Assembly (NCBI GenBank): GCA_006937955.1
Contig: SSNP01000082.1
Span: forward strand, 101,869 to 165,868
Length of the DNA stretch: 64,000 nt
Direction of reading: 5' to 3'
DNA from: Pachypanchax playfairii
Taxonomy: Eukaryota; Chordata; Actinopteri; Cyprinodontiformes; Aplocheilidae
The notes beneath the pieces are model-generated. The model had not been told where the DNA came from. It did no database searches and worked only from the letters and a program-made list of their open reading frames with translations. Shown here piece after piece: positions 18,099 to 31,059 of this stretch. The number at the start of each line of letters is the position of its first letter. Within the stretch, counting starts at the first letter, position 1. Made by a program: the position numbers and the translations under genes.

Positions 18099-19159
18099 TA
18101 ATTAAATTACGAAAACTGCAGTCAAATGACATGCGTCTGAAATATGCACAACAAACGTTATCGGTTTTATTCAGAAAACAAAGAGGAGGTGAAAATTCTC
18201 ACAGAATGAAGTTGTTTGTATGATTAATAATTTCTTTGCTGCAAAATTGTCAATTTCATAATGAACTCTTCATGTCTGTGGGAGATCTCCTACATCCCTC
18301 TTCAGATCAGTGGTGTTCGCCCACCGCTCGTGTAGCACATTAACCTTCTGGTTCACTAGTCAGTGACCCAAAGTGGAATGACCTGCCATTCTGATTATTA
18401 AGTCTGAAAATATGCTCCTGCAGCATTTATGATGCAACCAGGTGTTTTAAGTTTGGTGAAAGGAGAGCTCCATCAAATGGATTTGCATGAAAGATGGAGG
18501 CCCAATTTTTTACCATCTTTGACCTTTTAAATGTCCTTGAACCTACTGGATATAAATACACCTACTTGGATTTAGTGCATTAAAATGAACAAAGAACATG
18601 CTGCTTTGTTCACTACATTCAGAAAAAAACGATCTATTTTAATGACACGAAAAGCTTAAATTAAACTAAACTCTGGACTGTACAAGGAGCAGAATATTAA
18701 AAGCACCCAACAAACTAAACAATGATATGAGGATTATTATCAAATAATCTACTGTGTTGGTTCATGAGTTTACATTGTAAATCATCCATATTGGGGTCAT
18801 TACTGCTGCAACATTCAAATAAAAAAGCCATTAAAACATGAGGTTGTTCCCTGGTTTATTATTATTATTATATTATATCATATTCAAAGACAAAGATAAA
18901 AGCATTTAGATTTTTTAGGATTGTTTTTTAGGTGATTTGGCTATACAGTCCTTATTATTACTTAGTCTGTAGATGTGTTTTAGCCCAGCATTTTCCTCAT
19001 AATTAGATTAAAGATGATTATTTTAAAAAATAATCATATGTTCACAAGTCTCAAAAAAGATATACATACAATGATGGACTTTGTTCTGCTGCCTTGATCG
19101 AATTTCCCCACAAACACGGTTGAAAAACATTCTTGCACTTTTCTTTGGAACTCATTGAT

Positions 19160-19470
19160 AAGGGGCTGCACAGTGGACTAGTGGGTAGCACAGTCGCCTT
19201 GCAGCGAGCAGGTCCTCGGGTTTGAAACACCTTTCTGCACGGAGTTTGCATGTTCTCCTCGTGCATGTGTGGGATTTCTCTGGGGATTTTAGCCTATTTT
19301 TTCAGACCAAAAACCTGCTTGAAGTTAATTAGCAGCTCTAAATTGCCCCTAGGTGTGTGTGGTTGTTTGTCTATATGTGGCCCTGTGATGGACTGGTGAC
19401 CTGTCCAGGTGTGACCTCGCCTCTTGTCCAATGATTGCTGGAGATAGACACCAGCTCCCCACAACCCTGA
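19160..19470 (+). repeat. teleost SINE-like interspersed repeat, longest copy
   Basis: The head is GGGGCTGCACAGTGGACTAG, followed by GGTAGCACAGTCGCC and GGTCCTCGGGTTTGAAAC. This has the layout of a tRNA-like A box and B box. The body has GGAGTTTGCATGTTCTC, CTCTAAATTGCCCCTAGGTG and GTGATGGACTGGTGACCTGT. The tail has ACCCTGAATAAGAAAAAG. I recognise this as a very common dispersed fish repeat; I do not commit to a family name. Confidence 0.75.
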
Positions 19471-19859
19471 ATAAGAAAAAGTGGGTACAAATAATGACTG
19501 TTTATTGTTAATTTTCAAATATAACTGTTCCCTCATCAATAAACTGTCCCTGCCTAGATAATCAGGCCAGTTAGGTCACATTACAAATAAACTTAAGACA
19601 TTTTCAGGTGTCGTTTATCCACAAAACATGTTCCAAATGCTTCCGACTGACTTATTCATGGAGCAAATAGTAGAAGGGCAGCAAAAGCAAAGAATTGCTC
19701 CTTGAACTCCAATCTCATTCAAGTTGATCAATATTCAACAATGTGTTCATGAACAATAATATTTAGTCATGTGATGTAAAACATTTGTTTAGATTTAAGT
19801 AGTTCATTTTGAAGACGGATATCCACCCCTCCTGTTATTCATCCGCAAATCAAACCACT

Positions 19860-19915
19860 AAATCAAATCAAAAATACTTTATATTAATCCCCGAAGGGAA
19901 ATTAAAGGGCAGGTA
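19860..19915 (+). repeat. short interspersed repeat tail
   Basis: Contains ACTTTATATTAATCCCCGAA, then GGGAAATTAAAGGG. The CTTTATTAATCCCC..GGGAAATT wording is frequent in fish genomes as part of dispersed repeats. Confidence 0.5.
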
Positions 19916-21129
19916 ACAAAAACATCCACAGGTGGATGTTAATGGTTATAAATCCAGCGACAGGTTTTTTGGATATTTTTCCAGAATGCATGAATAAAAC
20001 AAAACCAAGTAGACTTGTTTTTAGCAGCTTATTTGGGTTGTCTAATTGAGTTGTTTAATTCAAAACTTTTATTTAATAACAATGTATTAATCTTAGGGGA
20101 AATTAGATAACTTGTGTGAAAGTGTAGGATTTTTTGGGGTTATAGTGATGCACAGCTTCATAATATTTTAAAGGTTTTAGTTAATGCAGTCACCACTGCA
20201 TTTTAAATACATCTGAGAGTCTCTGACACTCTCGTACCTTTTTAAGACTTTTTCCAGCCACAGTTCACTCCACTATCACATAACTGGGACTGTATGTTGG
20301 TGTATTGCTGGAGGTGCCACACATTTTTGCCCTAAACTTAACCTTTCTGTGCAAGTTTGAGTTTGAAAGCATCACCTGAGAGAAGCGCAAGAGGGGATGG
20401 GATGCTCCGCTGGCTGGTGTTTTATTCATGAGTCACCCCTGCTGAGAGGGCTGTTCTTCAGCATCCAAATCCCAGCTGTGGTTCAATCTGTACTCTATTC
20501 ACTGTTCTGACTGCTGACCATTGATCACAACCAAAGGTACCCGTGTGCTGAATAAGTACAAGGACTTTATGGTTCAGGACTCACTGATAGCACAAATATC
20601 TATCAGCAGATATTGGAAATGCTCCAGAGTTTTCTCGCCCAAACTCATCCGAGATGCTTCGCCGACATTTGTTAAACAGGGGCAGCGCAGCATGTGGCTG
20701 AGATGAGACGGCAGTATGTTACATGTCAGATATGGATTAACACAGCAGTGGCAAAGAGTGAAGGCATTTCTCATTTTGAAACAAATTTCATAAGGTCCTT
20801 CTGTGCAAAGTGCCAGAGGCGAGATATCACCTTCTAATAGGCATCATAATGTTAATGGACAGTCGAGTACGGAGAGTCATTTGTCTACTTTAATCATCTG
20901 TCACACATCCAAAGCCAAATGTGGCACGACCACTTCACTTTCCTGTCTGCTTGTGTCAGGATGATGATCATCCATCATTGATCATGTTGTAGAATAAATG
21001 TAAAAAAATGAAATATGAATCATAGTGTTAGTAAGCATATTAAGATATACAGTAAGGTACAGCAATACCAAAAGCATCTGTGAAAATCTGTGGCTATAAA
21101 AGATCATACTTAAAAATTAGTGCTAAAAG

Positions 21130-21225
21130 ATCCATCCATCCATCCATCCATCCATCCATCCATCCATCCATCCATCCATCCATCCATCCATCCATCCATC
21201 CATCCATCCATCCATCCATCCATCC
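21130..21225. repeat. (CATC)n microsatellite
   Basis: About 24 uninterrupted CATC units, so likely length-variable. It creates spurious open frames on both strands (His/Pro/Ser and Trp/Met/Asp/Gly repeats). No gene is seen from 19916 to 22690. Confidence 0.97.
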
Positions 21226-22689
21226 CTAGACCATGGTACAACACAGGAGCACCAGCTTTAAAGGTCAAGACTCTGTACACCCACATCTTAAAGATCAAGG
21301 ACACTTTTTTGGGGATAGTAATGTCCATATTTTGTCCAGAAAGGACAGATGTTTTGAAAGAAGAGAGAAGGAAGCCAAATGTGTTAAAAAGTAAATTCCT
21401 AGATTAAACAGAGGAGGTGGTCTCAGGATCCACTTCTTTTGCTACAGTTTTAAAACAATCATAGGGGTTGAACAGTTTATTACAACATCTGGCATGAACA
21501 GGTCATAGGTAGTAAGGACTTAATGACTCTCATGAGGGACGGGTGTCTCAGTACTCCTTGTGACTTTAACTAGCTGAACTCCAAGAATTTCCAAACCTCG
21601 ATCAGAACTGTGAACGTTTTTTTGTGTCATGTGTCATATCTTATAAAAAACAGAAAAACAAGTCCAGTTGCCTCTTTGGAAAAACTTTTTTGGATTGACG
21701 GTGTTCCAAACGACTAAGAATCTACAAGGAATTCAAACTCTTACTTCTTTTGTTCAGGAACCAAATGGCCATTAGATTTTCTTTGGAAAATACACCAATT
21801 CTATTTTTAAGCACATTTTAAGGCTAAATCTACTAAGAGAAAGTTTAGATGCAATGGTCACAACAGAAGGTGCAGAGGATATTTTTATTTTCTAAGACCT
21901 CTTTATAAAAAGTGCAGGTATTGTTGGAGTTTTCTATTTTCCACATAGCAGTCCATAATCAATCTAATGAATCATCTCCCACATACCATTTCTTAGAATT
22001 TTTATTAAGTGACTCACATTCATTTTGAGTCATTTTTCCCAACTCTTCAAACTGCTTTTAGTGGCTCTCAGTACCTTCTTGGTGCTGTCAAACTACCATT
22101 AAATATTAAATTTCAGCATGTCTCAGAAAGGGCCGTATTTCAGTTCACCACTTCTTCTCAGAATCCTCAGTTTTTCAGGAGAGCCGATTTGCAATAGTCT
22201 CTGTGAAGTTTGAATAATTGATCAAATCATTTCTAAACTCAACATTAATTAGCTGTAAAATCAAGTAAAGCTCATCTGCAAATGCAAAGCAATAAGTAAA
22301 TTATAAGTAAAAAAAAAAAAAAAACATATGCCAAAGATGGCAAATGGGATTTTGCTGTCTAAGGCACTATGATGAATAATAGCCTTATCAACAAAGCACA
22401 ACACATCGCAACATGCTGAGATGTTATCACAGCTCATTTCCTGCAGCTCATCCTGTATTTCTAGCGGAATATGTGTTGTTGTGCGTCTCCTTGCACCGTC
22501 ACTGACAGCCTACTCATGTCAAAACACTTTCACTTTCTGGTGGGGGGGGGGGGTCTGTTCTCATGACAAGGATAGGGAAAAAAAGTGGCACATGTAAGCA
22601 GATGCATCAGCAGTATTAGTAAAAAGTCATCAAATTCCCACAAGGGACCTGTCTGTCATTAAAACAAACAAGAAAAGAACTGATCAGTG

Positions 22690-23045
22690 CATTATTCAGA
22701 GATCATCCTGGTGAGCTGTAGTCCATGGCGTTCCTGCCCAGGACTGCACCTGAGGGAGGGGGGATTAACGTAGCTCCACTCTGCAGCTCCTGTATCTGAA
22801 ATCTGCCTGAGCTCATCGTTTCTGCACCTTTCTAAGCGACTGTGGCTGGATATCAAGCCCGGGCAATCTATTCCTCCGCAGAGCGCTGGCTGACCGGCAT
22901 CAATGCCATGCATTGTCAAATTATTAATTAAATGCATGCGAGTATAATCAGATGCAGACATGGCCAGGCCTCTGGGACGGCAATTGAAGCTGAATCTAAA
23001 TTGCAAAAGTCCTCCGATTTATTTAATTTTTTTTCAATGCCAGCC
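22690..23045. promoter_or_regulatory. candidate conserved non-coding element in the megf11 leader intron
   Basis: Less AT-rich and more complex than its surroundings. It has clustered homeodomain-like words (AAATTATTAATTAAATGCAT) next to GC-rich words, and no splice-bounded frame. The composition resembles developmental enhancers, but conservation cannot be judged from one genome. Confidence 0.25.
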
Positions 23046-24977
23046 AGCTCGGCTGTTTTAGGAGCAAAATCTTGTGGCCTGTAAAATTTAGCATCACTTA
23101 GTATTCATTCAGCTTTGTTGTGATGCTAAACATGCACAACCGTGGCTTTCCTTTGATGAACAGCACTGATAAGAAAAGATATCAAAAAGAATGATTTTTT
23201 TAGTACTTTTTTTGTACTTGCTTCTAAAATACTAAACTTTTTAGGATGCAATGGAAATATCTGCATACACACGACAGAAGAGTAACAGGATTATGTTTTA
23301 GTGTACATTGTATATACACAGATAGAGAGAATATAACATTTTTATATATATATATATATTTATGTACACAATTTTCATTCCACATCCACAGTTCAAAATG
23401 TAAATGCCACAGCTTTCAAAAGCAAAGTCTGGCACCAGCCTCCATATATTTCATTAACTTTTGTTAATGTAGTTGCTATGGCTCCAGGGTATTTGCTGAA
23501 TGCTCAGTGTACTTTTCCTGAAATAATAAGATCTATCAGTCATCGCTGGGCAAAAACAGCTTCATTTGCAGAATAAAGGTCATTCTAGCTGCTACTTCTG
23601 AGAAACTCTGACAGAGAACGCAACTATAGGAAACTCTGCTCTGAGGTGTTCACCTGTGTTCTTAAAAACACGTGTCAAACTTACAAGACTGAGTGGACTT
23701 TTGTGGTTTGTCTTTGCAAACTGGCCATTTCAGTGATTATCTCAAAGCATGCAGCTAATTCATTCTCCACATTTGCATAAAATACAAAAGAAACAGTAAA
23801 CAGTACGAGTCAGAGGGGGAAAAATATTCCCAAAATGTTAATGTGAAAAGTGATTTCAAATCCTTTAATTCATCTGTGATTAAAAGATTATTGAGCTTGT
23901 ATCAGTCCAAACCATCAAGGACTATTGCATTATTATAGTCTTATTTATTATATGGATATGCATATTTTTCAATATGTCTAATCTAATATCTAAAGTGAAT
24001 TTATCTCATTCCAGCCCTGTTTTTTTTCCATGAGTAAGAAAGCTGTCAGCCTTCCATGGTTGCACTCTTTCATTAGTCAGCACTAATTAAACCTATTGAT
24101 TGATCCAAACATAGAGATCTACACAGTTGAAAGGTTTACCAGACTGTAAAGTGCACACAACAACAAAAACTTGATCAAATTCATATGGCCTCAAAGGATT
24201 CATTACTTTGGAGAAGCTTCAAAAAGAGAGACAAAGAGGTGTCTGCCAGATTCTCGTTAAACAAAGTCATAATTTACAACGTCTCAATGGCAGATTTTGT
24301 CCTTGGCTCAGCTGAGAGCTGGAACTGCTGAAGCTGAACTGAGTGTCAATTTGTTTTCAGCACTGATGGAAAAGAAATGCTTGAAGTCATTGTCCTAAAC
24401 CCCCTGGTGGACCACCGGTTGGTTTCTAGCAACAACCTGCAGATCATGTGCTTAAACGAAAAACAGCTTTATGTGTTTAAAAAAAAAAAAAACTTTGAAA
24501 CTGATGAACCTCCAGCTAAGCCCCGACGGACTGAATGGAGAACGGGCTCTAGGTTGGAAACAGAACATCCCTTTAAATAATCAAACAGCACACTGAAATA
24601 TATCTTAAAGTTCTATTTATCCGTGTTAATAAAACTGCAGTTGTGTATGAAATGATAGTTAATAGGATGAAATCAGTTCTACTCTTTTACCTTACAGGAA
24701 CTGATCTAAATACAAACACAGTGTCTATGTCCCTGTTTTCGCTCTGGGTTCAAAACAGTTTTGACAAGGAACATTTTTCATACAAAAATAAACAATATTT
24801 GAAGGTAATATCAGTATGGAGTATATGAATTATTAAGCTGAATTTATATTGCGCTTGCATGATTATCTAAGGAGGTAAAAAATTACATCTGATGAAGAAA
24901 AACTGAGATTATTCATCCATAATGGTTAAAAAAAAGTCCAACAAGACAGGTAAATGCAACAATAAATTCTACTGAAT

Positions 24978-25016
<39 letters not shown>

Positions 25017-26225
25017 CATAAACAAAGTGTCAGTCGGAGGGTCAGAATAAAACATGCATTGCTGTAAGGCTGAAGAGCGTTGGTGATGAATGACTTGATG
25101 ACAAATTGTTATAATGCAGCGAAGCCATGCAGAGCGTGTGCCATAATGTATGCAGCTCAAACAGGGTAGAACAACACCGTCTACAGCAGGGATACTGAAT
25201 GTGTGTGTGTTTGTGTGTGTTGCTGTTGTTTGCATTAACCAGTGATTTGACAAAAATCACAGACTATAATAAAAGTAGCATCTTGGGCTGTTTATTTTCC
25301 TCACAAAGGGAATCAGCAGCTATAATGATTTTATTATCACACAATGGTGCGGATCTGCTTGTGGTAGAGTAATGCAACTTTAATCAGCTGCCTCAGCTTG
25401 AACTCTGTTGTCATCTAGTGGCTCAGAAATGACACAACACGTGCGATGTTTGCACGAACTAAATCTTCATCACTGCAACAAAATCTTATGTTTTTTTAAT
25501 ACAAAGCTTTATGTTAAACGCCAGAATTAGATTTGAACATGTTAAAAAAAAGGCCTCACGGTTCAACACAACAGGCGCTTCTTTTAATGTGACAGATTGT
25601 AAATAGACACCCAACCAAACACACGCAAAAAACATGTATATTATATAGTCTATTACAATTAGTGACAGAACTTCTGAGAAACAGGGAAAGCATGACATGA
25701 ATGCTGAAAACTGGATGCTGAAGCGGTTCAGATCCATTATGCATCCGGCATCTCAAACCCATCAGTATTCACTGAATTTAAACAGTCTTTCAGGATCAGC
25801 GCATTCTCAAACTAACACATAAACCGTGTATAATCAACACATGCTGCAGACGCTGTTTTTTTTTTGTTTTTTTTTTCCTCCCTCTCTGGGACGATTCCGA
25901 CCTGTTCTCTGGCAGAGAGCGCACATTTCCGAGGGATAGACCCGCCAGTGTAGCCTAATTAAATAGAAAGCACTATTTGTCACATCAGACACCAGCCAGC
26001 AGCATCACCCCCCTTCCCCCCAATCCCCCTCCCCTAAAAAAAAAGACTCGCAAGTTCCTGCGGGTCGATTCAACAATACAAACAGAGATATAATCAGTCT
26101 CAGCAAACGTCTGCAAAAGCTGTTTGTCATCGCAAATAACTCTTACTGTCAGTGACGACAACAGGACCGCTGCAGGGATATTAGACTAGACACGAGCTTG
26201 TATTTCTGGGGGAAAATGCATTAAA
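23046..26225. other. megf11 leader intron, right part
   Basis: No gene recognised. Contains short (TA)n tracts near 23341-23360 and at 24981-25015, and T/C-rich runs near 25855-25880 just before the GC-rich promoter block. Confidence 0.45.
24981..25015. repeat. (AT)n microsatellite
   Basis: Seventeen uninterrupted AT units. Confidence 0.95.
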
Positions 26226-26231
26226 ACTCAC

Positions 26232-26530
26232 CCCTTCGGGAAACAAAATCGGCAGTGTAAAGTGACCACAAGAGAATTCAGCGGCTCCACTCCGCGACAC
26301 GACCTCCCATCTTTAATAAGTAAGAAACTCTGGTAGTTTCTGGAGTTCGGATTGTGCAGAAGTCAGGTGAGAGTGAGGAAGCGCCGCTGCTTCCTCCCTC
26401 TGCTGTCTCCTCTCCATCCTCTCCACGGGGGGAAGCGCGGCCCACTTTAAACTCTGGTGACGTCATGAGTGCTGATGCTGCCCCCTCCTCCACCACCCAC
26501 TCCCCGTCCTCTGACCTCTCACCTCCACGT
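26232..26530 (-). promoter_or_regulatory. megf11: GC-rich promoter and probable first non-coding exon of megf11
   Basis: The surrounding DNA is AT-rich, but this block is GC- and CpG-rich. On the minus strand it ends in a consensus donor (GAAGGG/GTGAGT, boundary at 26232/26231). The simplest reading is the first exon and core promoter of megf11, about 21 kb upstream of its start codon. On the opposite strand a TATA-like box (TATAAAA, 26530-26536) points away, so the promoter may fire in both directions. The transcription start is not determinable from sequence. Confidence 0.45.
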
Positions 26531-26578
26531 ATAAAACCTCTCTCTTACCCTGTAATTCCACGCTGCAGCTTGAGAAAA

Positions 26579-27304
26579 ATGACTTCAGTGACAGGTGAGC
26601 ATGATTTTTCCTCCTTTTTTTTTCCATCTCAGCAAAGGATTATCGATGTGCTTTTCATACATGACTGAAAATTTTAAAACGACATAAGGTGACAGTGTGC
26701 AAATTGCCTGGAAAGGCTTGATTATTATAATTAAATTCCATATGTTTCTGCAAGGATGCGCAGCTAAAGTCAGATCAGACAGTTCACATGTTCTGACATT
26801 TCTGCATCAGACAGATTTATGTTGAAGCTTAGAGATTAAATCTAAAGCTGTTCAAGACAAAATGTTTTATAGAGTAACATCATGCTTTGAAGGTTGTTCA
26901 CCACTGGATTTACTAGAAGATTAGAAGACACCTGATTCATTCAGTCATTCATTCATTCAAGATAAACATTCTCTCTTTTTTCTCCTGAAATGTGTCATTT
27001 AAGGTTAAAAACTATCAAATGTGCAAACAGGTGTTTATTTGAAAAGATTTCTCAAATGTAAAACTGACAAAGGTAAAAAAAAAAACCATAAAGATAAGCC
27101 AATTATCACTTCCTTCATCAGCTTTTCTATACTGAGATAGTTAAATTAGCAACAGCATGTAATAAATATAATGTAAATATGCTAATAAGCATTACTCAGT
27201 CCATTTCTGCCACAGGAACTTTGACCTCTCTTCCAGACTCCCTATATCCCAAAATGGTTGAGCATCAAGGATACATCAGGAGGATCCGCCTGGATCTGAG
27301 ATAA
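26579..27304 (+). CDS. candidate two-exon microprotein (34 aa), unknown
   Basis: A TATA-like box at 26530-26536 is followed 43 bases downstream by an ATG (26579). After 16 coding bases there is a consensus donor (ACAG/GTGAGC). An acceptor (TGCCACAG) at 27215 opens a second exon that continues in frame to a TAA at 27302-27304, giving 34 residues that begin MTSVTGTLTS and end RIRLDLR. A second in-frame acceptor 18 bases downstream (CTTCCAG) would give a 28-residue form. There is no signal peptide, membrane segment or known motif. I do not recognise it. Such a short frame can arise by chance, so it may be a non-coding antisense transcript or nothing. Confidence 0.25.
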
Positions 27305-29930
27305 AAGGATCTGCTGGCTGAGTTCAGGACCCTTCAGCTGTTTTCAGCACCATTAAGGGAACTTATACAATAACACAACAATAGGCAGATGCTTTCAGCA
27401 TCCTGGTTTCTAAAATGTTTTATTGTCTTTAAAGAAAAAAAAAACTAAGACTGCAAAAAAAAAAAAAAAATGCTCATCACTGCATAATGCTTAATAACTC
27501 TTCCTGATGCATTAATGATGATGCATTATTATCACTGTTGTGGGGTTTTCATCTCCAAATAACACCAACCAGCTTTATTTAATGCTGCAGCTCAAAACAA
27601 GCAATGTTTATTTCCCTGCGATGTAAAATTACCAAAAATAAAAAGTATTTTTTTCAAATCCCTTATTAAACCTAGTACTATAAAATATTGTGTAAGAGCA
27701 TCTTTAGCTCTTTTAGAGAAAAGGTCACCTGCTGTGTCTCTAATAAAAAAAGCATGTCATTGTGTTTTGTCATTTCCAAGTGTTTATTCTGGCCCTACAT
27801 AAGCTGAGGGTAAGACTTTTGTTTTTCAGACTTTATCCAAAATATGTTCTGAGCCACATTTCGTGCTTGCAGTCCTCTGTGCATTGTTGTTGGCTGCACT
27901 CCACGAGAACTCCATCTGCCCAGAAGTTGCTTTTACTTCCGTCTTTGCTTATTGAGTTATCTCAGAGAAACAGGAGGACGCAGCTCCACCTTCTCATCGC
28001 TGAGCGCGTACGAGCATTGTGCGCTGTACAAAACGCGATTCTTCATTCACACAAAACAAATTACATTATGGAAAAATCTTCACCTAACATGATTAGTTTC
28101 AAATTCACTTTTGTTTCTATTTCTGTTTGACTCTTTTTAATGTATATTGATGATATAAAATGAGGAACGAGGAAGACAGTCTGTAACTACCTGTTGCAAA
28201 TAAAAAAAATAAATAAATAAAAACAGGAAAAGACACGGGAGATGATAAAAACAAAAACTCAAAGCTTTTGATAAAAGACTGGATCCAAGAAGTCCAGCAC
28301 AGACGAGGGGAACTTACAGTCCAGAACACAAATGCATTTGTTTTCTCTTGAGAAATGAGATAAAATGTACGAAGCACATCAATATTAACTATTTTCCTGA
28401 GATAGATTCAGGTGACAGACAAATCTTAAAACAGATTTATAATTTTTTTAAATATTTAGTGCATAATTTCTCACGTGTCCCACCACAGCATGTTCATCAT
28501 GTCTTTGAATTTCTGACTTGGACAAATTTAGATATTTGTGTGCCCGACTGCTGCCCTTTCTTCTTCTCCATCAGAGCGACTGGCTGCTGTTATCTGCTGC
28601 TTCAGAAGCCGCCTCTGTGGCCGGCCGCGGTCTCCGAATCCCCAACTCCCAAAACAAAGTGAGGAGTGGATGAAGCAACAAATCCGCAGCATCTAACAAG
28701 GCGTCGCACATTCTGGGTTTTTACAGCTCTGCTGCAGGTCCTCCATGGAAGGGTCTCAGTCTGAGTCCTTTCATGTCTCATCTGTTGTCTGTTTCATGAA
28801 GCAGCAGCGGAACAAAAAGCCTGTTGTTCAGTTTTGATCAAACTAGGTAAGAGAGAGGGACTGGGAATAAATACATAAATAATACAACCATTAAAGCATC
28901 TGTTGGACTAAATGTCTCATGTGAAAAATGTATTTATATTTCAGCCTTTAAGTCATGTGTTGCATTTCTAGAAGTACCTTTTTTGTCGACACGAACGAAA
29001 CAAAGCAAAACAATCAAAATCCTGTTTGATTATGTGTCAGAGTTTCTTCCTCATCATTCAGATCATGTCCTTGTATAAACCTGTAGTGTCCCGACACTTC
29101 AGAAAAAGGAAATCTATTTGTTTCAGGCTGGAAGGGTGGGATAGTTGGATCTTTAAAATCCACAAGGCCCCTGTGCTGAAGGAAGGACACAACCAATCTC
29201 CCTTTCTGTCAGTCTGAGTTTATGAAGAAAAAGATGATTTTGGCAGCGCGGTGCCTTTGGTAAACCAGGCACGGCTCTCTGGCCTTGTGTCTGTCAGGAG
29301 AAATCTGTAGAGACCGCAGTGCAGATTGTGAAAATGGCAGCTGTTTTCAATTTCAGTCAGATATCTAATCTGCATGGTACAGTTAGACTGACAGCTAACA
29401 CATCACTCACAGGGACTGGTCTCCAGTAAGGCGATAACATTCAGAGACAGTTGTGTTTAATTTCTCCTCTGAGGACAAAATGAGTAATTGTGTCCCCCCG
29501 TTTTTTGGTTGTTTCTTTTATTTGAATATTTTTTTTAGAGAATCAGACAGATCTGAACCATGTCCTCGGCTTGTTAAACGTTTGTTTAATACAGAGGCTT
29601 TTTGTATCTGAATGAAAGAGATGAGGCGCTTTTTAGGTGCATGGTGATGACAGAGGTGTTTAAAAAGGGGGCAGACAATAGGGAAGAGAAACACTCACAA
29701 TTATAACAAGTGACAGATTAGGAAAGAAAAAAAAAGTTTGCAAAAAACTGTATTAGATAAAATGATCATGTGTTTTTAAGTGTCGTTGTTACAGAAATAT
29801 TCAAGTGATTCAGTGAATCTTATTGATTAATATAAGAACTCGGTTCTCTTGTGACCTGTTCAGCTCCCGCTAAGTTAAAACAGATTTGATTCAGATGTCT
29901 CACGTTCCCATTTCGTCCTCTGCTCTGCCT
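27305..29930. other. intergenic, no gene recognised
   Basis: AT-rich sequence with poly-A runs (27431-27470) and an AAAT-rich stretch (28201-28225). The open frame at 27762-28130 has no splice or family support. DIS3L and TIPIN, expected between MEGF11 and MAP2K1 from the human order, were looked for and not seen. Confidence 0.45.
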
Positions 29931-30490
29931 TTGTCCTCTTCATCTTCTTCACCACCAGGATCTTCCTACACGCCACCATCCTGTGTGATGTCTGGCAGCA
30001 CTCTCCCCTGCTACTAATCTCTTTCAGGTTACATAGTCAACCTGTGTGCTCCTCCACTCCTATAAGTGACTTTATGTTCACACCTCTTCTAAAGGAAAGT
30101 ATTTACTTCAGCAACCAGCTTTTTTTGCAAACTCTACCACCATCTGTCTTTCTTCACTCATGTCAAACCTTCCCATCACTTCCTCATCACCTCTTTTACC
30201 TGCACCAACAAGTCTGCTCCAATCACCATTCTCTGCATCACTTCATCTAACTCACTCCAGAGTTTCTCCTTCTCATCCGACCTGTGGGACACACCCACTG
30301 ACATCACTAACCAAAACACCTTCAATTGACATTCCTCTTTCTATCAGCACCATGATTTAAGAACTTAAATCTTTCTCCTAGGCTTTTGGCCTTGCTGCCT
30401 TTCAATCTGAACTCGTGGACACATAGTTTGTCCAGCTTCCTCCTGTGAATCATGTCAATCAGATCTCTACTTTGTGCATTCAAAATTCCG
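29930..30490 (-). mobile_element. degraded LINE fragment, AP-endonuclease region
   Basis: The reverse complement of about 30215-30300 gives a frame containing SDEKEKLWSELDEVM after a disrupted VxxA/GVxxxV segment. This matches the endonuclease domain of fish LINEs that I recall as ISAYAPQVG..EEKE.FWSELDEVM. The flanking text (about 29940-30040 and 30365-30480) also follows the order of that element. Frames are broken. The clade (RTE-like or L1-like) is uncertain. Confidence 0.55.
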
Positions 30491-30589
30491 ACTCTCAGTC
30501 TGAGACTGAGACACCGGTGGTGGTTGTTGTTAACTCAGGCCTCATATGGAAATCCGATTAGTGACTTGCATCATTTTTCATTTAAGTTT

Positions 30590-30690
30590 TACATCGAACG
30601 CCCCTCCTGACACAACCCTCTGTATTTATCTGGGCTGGATACCGGCACAAGGAAGATACTGGCTTGTGCCCCCCTTAGGTTTATTATTAA
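30590..30690. repeat. short interspersed repeat
   Basis: Contains CCTGACACAACCCTCTGTAT, then GGGCTGGATACCGGCACAAG and TGGCTTGTGCCCCCCTTAGG. This is a dispersed fish repeat signature; the family was not identified. Confidence 0.45.
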
Positions 30691-31059
30691 AGCTATGTAA
30701 TGACCTTTTTTTTTGTAAATTTTGTAAATGGAATTATTTTATGTAAAATGAAAATTTACAAGATACTGTTGATGCAAGTTGTTTTTTACATTTTAACTGT
30801 AGTTCTTGTTGTGTTGCTTTTTAACTGTTTTACTTTGAATTTAGTTTTTAAGTGAAGTCGACCTGGTTACAATAAAAACATCGTCTTTAGGTTTATTTTG
30901 TTAGCTGTCATTTGGCCACGCCCACATTCAGCATCTCTCTTACCGTATCACGCTAAATATTACATGTAAATAAAACAATAGGCCAATTTTTCATTTGCTA
31001 CAATTTAAGGTCAAAAACTACAGATGAGTGATATTGTACCAACATTTAGATCAGGGGTC

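Noticed and set aside
21110..21407. Open frames with Trp-Met-Asp-Gly or His-Pro-Ser repeats
   Set aside because: They are translations of the CATC microsatellite on either strand.
27216..27304. Similarity of the YIRRIRLDL segment to TIPIN as evidence of a TIPIN relic
   Set aside because: Only about six residues agree and the strand is opposite to that expected from human order; chance is likely.
27762..28130. 122-residue open frame
   Set aside because: No splice context, domain or composition typical of coding sequence in its neighbourhood.
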